This document shows positions 50,273-57,183 of a DNA stretch of 64,000 nt, piece after piece. How positions within the stretch are numbered: the first letter of the stretch is position 1; every line of letters starts with the position of its first letter. Source of the DNA: Leucobacter allii (GTDB lineage: Bacteria; Actinomycetota; Actinomycetes; Actinomycetales; Microbacteriaceae); assembly GCF_022919155.1 (NCBI RefSeq), contig NZ_CP095045.1, positions 1,426,001 through 1,490,000 on the forward strand. Reading direction: 5' to 3'. The notes below the pieces were generated by a model. The model was not told where the DNA came from. It made no database searches and worked only from the letters and a program-made list of their open reading frames with translations. The translations under genes were made by a program, and so were the position numbers.

Positions 50273-50604
50273 GCACCAACCCCCTCGACCGCTACAAGGT
50301 CACTGACGAAACCGAGGTCGGCCCCGACGTCGACCTCGACTCGGAGCACGTCACCGAGGCCAGCACCGGCGAACGCGTCACCGAGGCCAGCGCCGATGCG
50401 TTCACCACCGAGCGCGCCGCCGAGGCCAATCGCGGCGGTCGGCCCTCCCTCGGGAGCGGGCGATCCCCGCAGGTCGCGTTCCGCATCCCCGCCGAGCTTC
50501 GCGAGCAGGCCGAAGAGATCGCGTCCCGTGAAGGGCGCACGATCTCCGCGATCGCACGTGAGCAGCTCGAGCGCTACGTCAACAGCCACCACAACGCCGC
50601 ATAG
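50269..50604 (+). CDS. Ribbon-helix-helix antitoxin (BrnA-like)
   Basis: 111 residues. The first 65 are acidic and probably disordered, including a repeated segment (HVTEASTGERVTEASADAF) suitable for wrapping a basic toxin. The C-terminal SPQVAFRIPAELREQAEEIA plus GRTISAIAREQLERYV fits a ribbon-helix-helix DNA-binding domain. It overlaps the toxin by four bases. Presumed to bind both the toxin and the upstream palindrome. Confidence 0.75.
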   Translation: MSTNPLDRYKVTDETEVGPDVDLDSEHVTEASTGERVTEASADAFTTERAAEANRGGRPSLGSGRSPQVAFRIPAELREQAEEIASREGRTISAIAREQLERYVNSHHNAA

Positions 50605-50680
50605 CCGAAGGCAGAAGATACCCCCGCAGGAGCTTGGACCCTCCCCGGGGGCGCGGATTCGACCTGAAAGAGCACGAATC

Positions 50681-50947
50681 ATGGACCAGTTTAACGACCC
50701 CGAGAACGGACTCGACGAAGAGCACTACGCCGCATGGCGGCGCATGTACAAGGAGACCGCAGCCCTGCTCCGTGGGGACGCTGCCGCGCCGAGCGCCGAC
50801 CTGCCGCACGTCGCGGCCTACCTCGCAGCACACGCGAGATTTCAAGTCGACATCCACGGCTCGAGCAGTAGGGATGATGTGCTGGACGCGCACGCGCGCC
50901 TTGCCGAGGCAGAGGCTCAGTACATCGAAGCGATCATGAACATGTGA
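50681..50947 (+). CDS. Small acidic prophage protein of unknown function
   Basis: 88 residues starting MDQFNDPENGLDEEHYAAW, entirely helical in appearance and ending EAQYIEAIMNM. GAAAGAG is about nine bases before the ATG. No recognised family, no membrane segment. It follows the antitoxin by 76 bases that contain a CCCCCG/CGGGGG hairpin. Confidence 0.6.
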   Translation: MDQFNDPENGLDEEHYAAWRRMYKETAALLRGDAAAPSADLPHVAAYLAAHARFQVDIHGSSSRDDVLDAHARLAEAEAQYIEAIMNM

Positions 50948-50979
50948 CAGTATCGTCGCCGAGTCGCGAGAATACCTGT

Positions 50980-51117
50980 ATGCCCCCGACGTCGTGGATC
51001 TGCGTAGCGTGCGGTGGCCCCGCCGAGAGGATCGGGGACACCGTGCGCTGCAGCGATGAGTCCTGCGGGGTGGTCAGGATCCTGCCTGCGCTCCCGGAGC
51101 GGCTCCCCTGGGAGTAG
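50980..51117 (+). CDS. 45-residue zinc-ribbon-like protein
   Basis: Short ORF MPPTSWICVACGGPAER followed by VRCSDESCGVVRIL; cysteines at 8, 11, 24 and 29 make a CxxC...CxxxxC zinc-ribbon pattern. A GAGAAT -10-like element ends six or seven bases before the ATG, matching the leaderless style of neighbouring genes. Its end overlaps the convergent gene by 44 bases. Function unknown; reality as a gene rests on the cysteine pattern and promoter. Confidence 0.5.
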   Translation: MPPTSWICVACGGPAERIGDTVRCSDESCGVVRILPALPERLPWE

Positions 51118-51439
51118 TAGGCCGCGGTTCCTTGCGCTCCACCGCGTTCGCCCACACCCAGATCTGCTGAGGCTCCGTCCACCCCGGCAGCTGCATCCGG
51201 ACAAGAACCGCCCGCGGTGTGTGTGCAATCACCTCACCATCTACGAGCTCATCATCGACCCACGTGTACGTGACCTGCAGCGACACCGTGACCGGGACAG
51301 GCTCGCACATGCGGGGGAGCCCTGTCCGCTCTCGCTGCCGCTTCGTCAGGCCGAGTGGGACCGGAGTCGTGCGCCACCGATCCAGCATCCTGTCGATGTC
51401 GGAAGCCTGGGTTGCGGTCAGCCCATCCCTGCGTACCAT
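51074..51439 (-). CDS. LexA-box-controlled prophage gene of unknown function
   Basis: 121 residues, the only minus-strand gene in the accessory group. N-terminal DGLTATQASDIDRMLDRW, then a beta-rich part (VPVTVSLQVTYTWVDDELVDG, RAVLVRMQLPGW) and a disordered Arg/Pro tail. No family recognised. GAGGAG lies eight bases before the ATG, and a perfect SOS-type palindrome lies directly before that, over the predicted transcription start (TATCAT -10 at 51472-51467). It should be induced on DNA damage. Confidence 0.7.
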   Translation of the reverse strand: MVRRDGLTATQASDIDRMLDRWRTTPVPLGLTKRQRERTGLPRMCEPVPVTVSLQVTYTWVDDELVDGEVIAHTPRAVLVRMQLPGWTEPQQIWVWANAVERKEPRPTTPRGAAPGAQAGS

Positions 51440-51451
51440 TAGAACCACTCC

Positions 51452-51467
51452 TCGAACGTATGTTCGA
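51452..51467. promoter_or_regulatory. Perfect LexA-type SOS box
   Basis: TCGAACGTATGTTCGA is a full palindrome matching the actinobacterial consensus TCGAAC-N4-GTTCGA at every fixed position. It lies between the minus-strand gene (start 13 bases away) and the plus-strand gene at 51513, best placed to repress the former. Confidence 0.85.
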
Positions 51468-51512
51468 TGATATGCGGGGCTGCTGACAGCGCAACCCGAC
51501 TATCCTGGCACC

Positions 51513-51788
51513 ATGCTCCGCGCCACCATCCGCCAGATCGAAACGACCACCACCGAAGTGAAGGGCGAAGGTCTGGAGGACGTGCGCGAGCAGCTCGAGA
51601 ACCAGCGGCCAGCGGGCTTCGCGCTGATCTCGGCACCGGTATCGATGGCGAAAGGCGAGACGGCGATCACCGCGACCGGAACCTACGCACGCCGCGACGG
51701 CCTGCAGGAGATCACGGGCGAGACGATGGCCGAACTCCGTGCGCTCGTGCCCGCCGGGTGGCAGATGCTCAGCGTGATCCGCGACTGA
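51513..51788 (+). CDS. Small prophage protein, beta-rich
   Basis: 91 residues: MLRATIRQIETTTTEVKGEG, DVREQLENQRPAGFALISA and LRALVPAGWQMLSVIRD. Looks like a small alpha/beta fold; family not recognised. TATCCT ends six bases before the ATG, so the transcript is probably leaderless. The stop overlaps the next gene's ATG (TGATG). Confidence 0.65.
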   Translation: MLRATIRQIETTTTEVKGEGLEDVREQLENQRPAGFALISAPVSMAKGETAITATGTYARRDGLQEITGETMAELRALVPAGWQMLSVIRD

Positions 51789-52003
51789 TGGGGATCCGCG
51801 AGACGGGCGGTCTCGGCAGATCGCATTCACGCTTCGATGCGAACGCCGCAGCGGAGACGCTGCGCGAGCTCGAGGAGCAGTACGCGGCCGGGGAGATCGA
51901 GGCGCATGCCTACTTCGAGAAGAAGAGCTCACTCGTGCGGCTGTTCATGAAGGCCACGACCAACCCGCGCCGGCGCTACTACGACGAATACGACGGCGAG
52001 TAA
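51788..52003 (+). CDS. Small prophage protein, helical
   Basis: 71 residues, coupled to the previous gene by a TGATG overlap. It contains AETLRELEEQYAAGEIEAHAYFEKKSSLVRLF split into AETLRELEEQYAAGEI and HAYFEKKSSLVRL, resembling the short SHOCT-type C-terminal helix pair (LxxLxxLxxxGxIxxxEFxxKK), then a basic RRRYYDEYDGE end. SHOCT motifs often mediate oligomerisation. Likely works with its upstream partner. Confidence 0.6.
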   Translation: MGIRETGGLGRSHSRFDANAAAETLRELEEQYAAGEIEAHAYFEKKSSLVRLFMKATTNPRRRYYDEYDGE

Positions 52004-52043
52004 CCCCCTTCCGCGCCGCGGCCGCGCGGCATACCCTGCCGGT

Positions 52044-52685
52044 ATGTGCGCTTCATATGGTCTCGACGGCAGCGGCCGCCGCATCCCCATGCCCGACGAC
52101 CTCCCGCCGATGAGCGAGCAGGGGCCACAGCAGCTGCTCGCTGAGTGGGCGGCCGCGTGGGGCGGGAAGGCGAACACGAGCCGGACCCGCAAGAACGGCT
52201 TGACGAATCTCAACCCCATCATCTGGCAGGACGCCGACGGCGAGCGCCGGCTCGAGCTGGCCTGGTGGTGGCTGCACGTCGGAGGGCAGCCTGCGAAGTA
52301 CACCGCGTTCAACTCGAGGGACGACGCACTGATGTCGAAGTGGCGGCGCCCGTTCCAGCATCGGGCCATCCTCCCCGCCAACTGGTATTTCGAGGGGAAG
52401 AAGCGGTGGGCGCTCCCCGGCGGAGAGATCTTCGGCATGGCCGCGATCATGGCGCCGCGCACCGTCGGCGACGAGACGACGATCTCCTACTCGCTCGTGA
52501 CCCGCGCCGGCGTCGGCGAGGCCGCGACCGTCATCACCTCCCGCGGCGACTCGCGGATGCCGCTCGTGCTGCCGCGCGACATGCACGACGACTGGCTCGA
52601 CCCCGAGCGCCCGGGCGACGCTGAGCTCGTCACCCAGGTGCAGCACGGATCCGACGAGATCTCGCGCGCGCTCACCGCGGCATAG
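52044..52685 (+). CDS. SRAP-domain (HMCES/YedK-like) protein with altered catalytic histidine
   Basis: 213 residues. SRAP proteins use Cys2 to form a thiazolidine crosslink with abasic sites in single-stranded DNA. Here Cys2 is present (MCASYGLDG), as are the NxR-type motif (N90 in AFNSRDDA) and the active-site glutamate (E117 in PANWYFEG). The usual histidine two residues before RMP (HxRMP) is replaced: the text reads GDSRMPLVL, giving Asp169. Crosslinking may remain while reversal is impaired, by analogy with histidine-to-alanine variants. TACCCT six bases before the ATG implies a leaderless transcript. Confidence 0.85.
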   Translation: MCASYGLDGSGRRIPMPDDLPPMSEQGPQQLLAEWAAAWGGKANTSRTRKNGLTNLNPIIWQDADGERRLELAWWWLHVGGQPAKYTAFNSRDDALMSKWRRPFQHRAILPANWYFEGKKRWALPGGEIFGMAAIMAPRTVGDETTISYSLVTRAGVGEAATVITSRGDSRMPLVLPRDMHDDWLDPERPGDAELVTQVQHGSDEISRALTAA

Positions 52686-52696
52686 AACGACGAAAA

Positions 52697-52739
52697 GACC
52701 CCTCCCGGCGGTGAGGCCGAGAGGGGGTCCGATCGAATT
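52697..52739. terminator. Probable bidirectional terminator between the SRAP gene and the lysis genes
   Basis: Imperfect stem of GACCCCTC (52697-52704) with GAGGGGGTC (52731-52739), lying between two convergent genes. Confidence 0.5.
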
Positions 52740-52743
52740 AAGG

Positions 52744-53034
52744 TCAGGCCGCGTGGCTGCCCGCCTGTTCCTGAGGGGCCGAGGGGATGTAGTCCGTTGG
52801 GATCCCCTTGGACAAGATGTCGAGATACGACGCGGCACCAGCCGCGAGCGGCGAGACCAAGGCAACCGCCCACGTCACGACTGTTGCGAGCACCGGCACT
52901 TCGCCGGTCGCGACCGCAAGCACCGTCGTTGCCGACACACCACCAGCCAGTGCCGTCGCGTACGCCTGCGCCGTCGAGCGGACGAAACCACGCTTCGCCG
53001 CCACCCGCACCTCGTCGGGCACGATCCTTGCCAT
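52744..53034 (-). CDS. Holin-like protein
   Basis: 96 residues with two hydrophobic segments (ALAGGVSATTVLAVATG and VVTWAVALVSPLAAGAASYL), a basic N-terminus and a polar C-terminus ending QAGSHAA. Size, topology and position at the end of the lysis cassette fit a class II holin that opens the membrane for the endolysin. AGGAGG precedes the ATG by four bases. Assigned by context as much as by sequence. Confidence 0.7.
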   Translation of the reverse strand: MARIVPDEVRVAAKRGFVRSTAQAYATALAGGVSATTVLAVATGEVPVLATVVTWAVALVSPLAAGAASYLDILSKGIPTDYIPSAPQEQAGSHAA

Positions 53035-53044
53035 ATTTCCTCCT

Positions 53045-53434
53045 TCACTTCGGGAGCCCCTCCGGCCACGGAGGTGGCGGAGGCGGTCTCCCATCCCAGA
53101 TCCACGAGCGCAGCTCGTGGGCATGCGAGCGGTACCCGTCCGAGTACTGCTCGAGTCGATTCATGCGCTCGTCCTGCGCGGTCGCCCGCGCATCAGACGC
53201 CGCACGATACCCCTTGAGCTCTTCCTGCAGTTGGTCGATCATGAGGTGCTCGGCGCTCTTCTGCGCCGACCGCGCCTGTTCGCGCATCTGCTCCTGCGCG
53301 GCCTCCGCCTGCGCGCGCATCTGCTCCTGCATGGACCGCCGCTGCAGCCACGACCCAAGGAACGCAGCCACGGCCGTCAGTGCCACACCCCCGAGGCCGA
53401 TCAGGCTGGTGATCACCAGCGGATCCGACGTCAC
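53045..53434 (-). CDS. Membrane-anchored coiled-coil lysis-cassette protein
   Basis: 129 residues: one N-terminal transmembrane helix (LVITSLIGLGGVALTAVAAF), a long Gln/Glu/Ala coiled coil with repeated QEQMRAQAEAAQEQMREQ, and a Trp/Pro-rich tail (SWIWDGRPPPPPPWPEGL). It may be a holin partner or envelope-spanning lysis factor; actinophages without an outer membrane need no classic spanin. The GTG overlaps the upstream microprotein stop (GTGA). Confidence 0.6.
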   Translation of the reverse strand: MTSDPLVITSLIGLGGVALTAVAAFLGSWLQRRSMQEQMRAQAEAAQEQMREQARSAQKSAEHLMIDQLQEELKGYRAASDARATAQDERMNRLEQYSDGYRSHAHELRSWIWDGRPPPPPPWPEGLPK

Positions 53435-53523
53435 CCGCGGCCTCCGAGCTTCGCGCCGACGACGAGTACGACGATGAGCAGCAGCACTGCCACACCGATA
53501 CCCGTCCAGATCAGAGCTCCCAC
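53431..53523 (-). CDS. 30-residue transmembrane microprotein in the lysis cassette
   Basis: VGALIWTGIGVAVLLLIVVL plus VVGAKLGGRG: a single hydrophobic helix with a short basic tail. GAAGGGG lies five bases before the GTG; its start overlaps the end of the endolysin gene by 13 bases and its stop overlaps the next gene's start by four. This tight coupling at both ends argues that it is a real gene, perhaps a small holin or antiholin. Confidence 0.6.
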   Translation of the reverse strand: MGALIWTGIGVAVLLLIVVLVVGAKLGGRG

Positions 53524-54395
53524 TGGTGCCCCTTCGCCGCGTACCGGGTCACCTCGACATCATCGCCGCGTACTACCTGCGCCGATACCCCGATACGCTG
53601 CCCGGCACCCGATACCCGGTTCGAGACAGGGAACGTGCGCCGCCCCGTGCCAGACGGGCCGACCACCAGATCGTCCGTGTTCAGGTAGGTGTACTCGGAG
53701 TATCGCTTCGCTGCAGCGTCGTAGACGTACCGGCGGGCGACGAGGCGCACCACCGTCCCTGGCGCCCCCTTCACCGCGATCTCGACGGCGAGCGCGTAGT
53801 CGCCCGGCACCGTGGTGAGCGCGGTCGAGCGTGCGTCGTCGGTATGCAGCAGCAGGGCGTCGCGCGTGATCTTCTGTCGTGCCTTCTTGCCGTTCGTGTC
53901 GAGGGTGATGTAGGCCACGGGCTTCCTCCGATCTCGGGGCGGCGCGACGGGCACCGCGGTTGATGCATCACCGGCGGCCGCGCGGGGATGCAGGTAGGGG
54001 TCGGGGTCTACGAAGACCCCGTTGTCGAGCAGCTCGAGGTGCAGGTGCGGTCCGTTCGCGGCGCCGGACTGGCCGAGCAGCCCGATCACGGAGTCGAGCG
54101 TGCACCAGTCCCCTACCGATTTGTTCGACGGGTCGACCATGTGCGCATAGCGGGTGCGGATCCCGCCTCCGTGGTCGAGCTCCACCATGTTCCCGCCGGC
54201 GCCGGCGCCGCCCACGAACGCGTCCCACCAGACGTTCGTGACGACGCCGGGCGCGGCCGGGTGGATGAGTGTGCCCTCCGGGGCCGCAATGTCCCGGCCC
54301 GTGTGCAGGCCGAGATCACCGAGCCCAGGCACGGAGCCGCGCGGCCCAAAAGGGTCGGTGAGCGTGCCGTCGACCGGCATCTGCAGGTAAACCAT
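53511..54395 (-). CDS. M23-family endolysin
   Basis: 294 residues. The N-terminal LytM/M23 zinc peptidase has H31 and D35 (HTGRDIAAPEG), H85 (RYAHMVDP) and H117/H119 (GPHLHLEL), so the catalytic set is complete. After a Pro/Ala linker near residue 145, a C-terminal beta-rich domain (AYITLDTNGKKARQKI, YVYDAAAKRYSEYTYLN) probably binds the cell wall. It cleaves peptide bridges in peptidoglycan. AAGGAGG is five bases before the ATG. No signal peptide, so release depends on the holin. Confidence 0.88.
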   Translation of the reverse strand: MVYLQMPVDGTLTDPFGPRGSVPGLGDLGLHTGRDIAAPEGTLIHPAAPGVVTNVWWDAFVGGAGAGGNMVELDHGGGIRTRYAHMVDPSNKSVGDWCTLDSVIGLLGQSGAANGPHLHLELLDNGVFVDPDPYLHPRAAAGDASTAVPVAPPRDRRKPVAYITLDTNGKKARQKITRDALLLHTDDARSTALTTVPGDYALAVEIAVKGAPGTVVRLVARRYVYDAAAKRYSEYTYLNTDDLVVGPSGTGRRTFPVSNRVSGAGQRIGVSAQVVRGDDVEVTRYAAKGHQWEL

Positions 54396-54433
54396 CGAGT
54401 CCTCCTTCGCTAGGTCGGGGCGGGCGCGGCCGG

Positions 54434-56581
54434 CTATATCTGCGCCCAGCCGGTCGCGGCCGTCCCCGTTCGCTTGATGAACATCGCCGCGGCGCCGCCG
54501 GCGGAGTTGAGGTAGAGGTAGCCGGGCGGCGCGACTACGTTCCCCTCAGGGGTGCCCGCCCCGCGAGAGGTGCTCCCCCATTCCTCGAGGACCGACGTCG
54601 CGCCCGACCCGCCACGGATCTCGAGGAGCTTCGAGAATCCCGTCCCCGACATGCGCCGGTAGGTGCGTACCGTGGAGAGGAACGCATCCGAGGCGAGCGG
54701 GAACGCCGACGACGCGGGCGCCGTGCCGATCACGCCGTCAACCTCGAGCGACACCGCCCCGCCGGTCGCGTTGTTGCGGATCAGGGGTCCGGTCACTGGC
54801 CCGATGACTTCGACGTTGCGGATCTTGATGCCGCCGACGACGTCGCTCGTGAGGCGGATCCACCCAGATCCCGGGTTGCCCGCGGGCAGGTTCCACACGT
54901 TCTCCCCGACGATGCCGTCGAGGGTGACCTGCTCGGCCATCACCATCGTGATCCCGCCATGCGTCGAGTCGACGCTGCGGAAGTCGCGGACCGTGACGTT
55001 CGAGTAGGAGTAGATCTTGATCGCGGCGAGCATCTCGCCCTGCGTCCCGACCGTCACATTCCCGATGTTCATGCACCCGTCGAGGAGGACGTTGCAAGCT
55101 TCCCGGGCGAGCTGTGCCGGATACTTCGTCGACGCGGTGCCCGAGAGCGCATACCCCACGCCGCACCCCTCGGCGATGCAGTTGTAGAGCCACACGTCGC
55201 GGGCCGGCCGCGTGTCCTCGTGCCCTTTGATCTGGAAGCCGGTCTCCCAGCCCGTCGCGTAGCAGTTGCGGAGCGTCACCCTGTAGCTGCCCTCGTCGAC
55301 CTCGAAGCCGTTATTGATACCACCCGTCGTGCTCGGCGCAATGGTACGGATCGCGACGCAGCCCTCGATCAGGATGTCGTGCGAGTAGTGCGTCGTGAAG
55401 GCATCGTCGACGCGCGAGTCGATCCCGATACAATCGCGGATCGTGATGTAGCGGGACGGGCCCGGCATGTACTCCCACGCGTCCTCCGTGGTCCGGTAGA
55501 TCGACGCATCCACGGTGAAGCAGTACAAGGGCGCGTTGATGCTCTTCACCCGCTCGATCTGCGAGTGCTCCACGGTCGCGAAGTTCACCCCGCACGCGCC
55601 CGACTCCCACGCAGTGCCGCCCGTCGGCCGGGCCGTCGATGCGCTATCGACCGTCATATCAGCGATGTAGATGTTCCGGTCGTAGTCGGTGCGCGCGGTG
55701 CGCGAGTTCTTCGCGTTCGTGATCATGTTCTGCGATTGGTGCAGCGACGACGACGCGCGCAGGATCGTCTGATCGATGCCCGCCCCCACCAGTCGGGTGT
55801 TCGAGGGAACCTTCAGCTCCTGCCCGATGATGTACGTGCCCGGCGGGATGAAGACGTTCCGGTTCGCGTTGAGCGCGGCCTGGATCGCGGGCCCGTCATT
55901 CGCGACCCCGTTGCCGACCGCCCCGTACCGCTTCACCGACACTGCGACCTCGCGCACGAGCGTCTCGACCTGGGCCTGCGTCGTCCGGCCCGCGATCTCG
56001 GCGTCGACGCCGTCGAGCCTCGTGTTGATCGCGGACATGTCGATGGAGTCGGCCGCGGCCTCCGCCCGGTCCGCCTGCGACGCGGCCTCGGCGCGCTCGC
56101 CGGCTGCACCGACGGCCGCCGCCTCAGCGGCAGCGACGGCGGCGTTGATCCCCGCGAGCCCGCCCAGCGCGTCCGCGATGTCCCGCCCGTCGGCGATAGC
56201 CTGCACGGTCTCGTCCCGCATCTGCTTCGCCTCGACGAGCCACGGCGGCGGCCCCCACGGCGACGCGGGCACACCCGCCGTCTCGACCGCCGGGAGCTCG
56301 CGGTACTCGACCGCATCGACGTCGGGCACCGCCGTCCACCACTCGAACGATCGGCCGCCGAGCAGCTCGCGTACGCGCACCGCCGTGCCCTCAGGATTCG
56401 CCGGCAGCACGAACGGGGCGCCGTCGAGCGCGCGCAGCTCGCCATCCGTCACCTGCGCCACAGCGACGGCACCAGTCACGAGCAGCTCGCCCGTGTCGAT
56501 GCGCTGTGCCTGCGAGAACTCGATCCGGCCCGCTGCGTACTGGCCGGCGCTATCTGCGACGCGGCCCGTGATGATCACCAT
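54434..56581 (-). CDS. Tail spike with beta-helix (pectin-lyase-like) domain
   Basis: 715 residues. N-terminal 130 residues form a virion-attachment part (ITGRVADSAGQYAAG, SFEWWTAVPDVDAVEY); residues about 145-200 are an Ala/Glu coiled coil likely to trimerise; from VKRYGAVGNGVANDGPAIQ onward a right-handed parallel beta-helix of the pectate-lyase superfamily follows, with repeated strands such as YITIRDCIGIDSRVDDAFT and ILIEGCVAIRTIA. Such spikes bind and often cut host surface polysaccharide; the catalytic residues cannot be assigned here. AAGGAGG precedes the ATG. Confidence 0.82.
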   Translation of the reverse strand: MVIITGRVADSAGQYAAGRIEFSQAQRIDTGELLVTGAVAVAQVTDGELRALDGAPFVLPANPEGTAVRVRELLGGRSFEWWTAVPDVDAVEYRELPAVETAGVPASPWGPPPWLVEAKQMRDETVQAIADGRDIADALGGLAGINAAVAAAEAAAVGAAGERAEAASQADRAEAAADSIDMSAINTRLDGVDAEIAGRTTQAQVETLVREVAVSVKRYGAVGNGVANDGPAIQAALNANRNVFIPPGTYIIGQELKVPSNTRLVGAGIDQTILRASSSLHQSQNMITNAKNSRTARTDYDRNIYIADMTVDSASTARPTGGTAWESGACGVNFATVEHSQIERVKSINAPLYCFTVDASIYRTTEDAWEYMPGPSRYITIRDCIGIDSRVDDAFTTHYSHDILIEGCVAIRTIAPSTTGGINNGFEVDEGSYRVTLRNCYATGWETGFQIKGHEDTRPARDVWLYNCIAEGCGVGYALSGTASTKYPAQLAREACNVLLDGCMNIGNVTVGTQGEMLAAIKIYSYSNVTVRDFRSVDSTHGGITMVMAEQVTLDGIVGENVWNLPAGNPGSGWIRLTSDVVGGIKIRNVEVIGPVTGPLIRNNATGGAVSLEVDGVIGTAPASSAFPLASDAFLSTVRTYRRMSGTGFSKLLEIRGGSGATSVLEEWGSTSRGAGTPEGNVVAPPGYLYLNSAGGAAAMFIKRTGTAATGWAQI

Positions 56582-56598
56582 ACGGTGACCTCCTTCGT

Positions 56599-57183
56599 CT
56601 AGATGCGCGCGCCGTACTCGAGCGTCGCGCGGATGTTCTGCATACGGGCCGTCACCGTTCCGGCGACGAAGGTATGCGCGTAGAGGCGAAGCTGCATGGA
56701 TGCCTCGGCCTCGCTCGGAACCGCGATCTGGATCGTGTCGTTCAGGTATTGCGTCGACGCCCAGCCGGGCGGGGCCGAATTCGCGTCGCCGATGAACATG
56801 GCGCCGGTACGTCGCCACGTGACGACGTTCGCCTGGAGCAGCTCGATCCAGAGCGTGATGTTCCCTGATGAGGTCGTGCGGAGCACGTCCGCAGCGAGCG
56901 TGAGCGTTGCAACGCGGCCGCTGAGCTGCGGCGCCGGGAACGTGAATGCCCGCGTCGCGGTCGGGAACATGCTCGGCGTATCGGCCGAGATGTCCAGGTC
57001 CGCGGGCTCGAGCGTTGTGACCGAGCGAGCAACAAGCTCCTCGACTTGCTCCTGCAGGCGAAGCAGAGAACGCTCTCGCTCCGTACCCGTAGCGCGTTGA
57101 GAATCCGCGATCGAGCGCTGCATCCGCTTCAGCTCTGCCGGGATCCGCTTATCGTCCGGGGTGTACATGCGCCCACTCACCAT
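56599..57183 (-). CDS. Prophage minor tail/structural protein
   Basis: 194 residues: an N-terminal helical part (KRIPAELKRMQRSIADSQRA, LLRLQEQVEELVARS) followed by a beta-sandwich-like domain (FTFPAPQLSGRVATLTLAAD, ITLWIELLQANVVTWRRTG). It lies between a Gp37-like tail protein and the tail spike, so a connector or receptor-binding-complex role is likely. The ATG overlaps the upstream stop by seven bases; GTG 57180 is an alternative. Confidence 0.65.
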   Translation of the reverse strand: MVSGRMYTPDDKRIPAELKRMQRSIADSQRATGTERERSLLRLQEQVEELVARSVTTLEPADLDISADTPSMFPTATRAFTFPAPQLSGRVATLTLAADVLRTTSSGNITLWIELLQANVVTWRRTGAMFIGDANSAPPGWASTQYLNDTIQIAVPSEAEASMQLRLYAHTFVAGTVTARMQNIRATLEYGARI

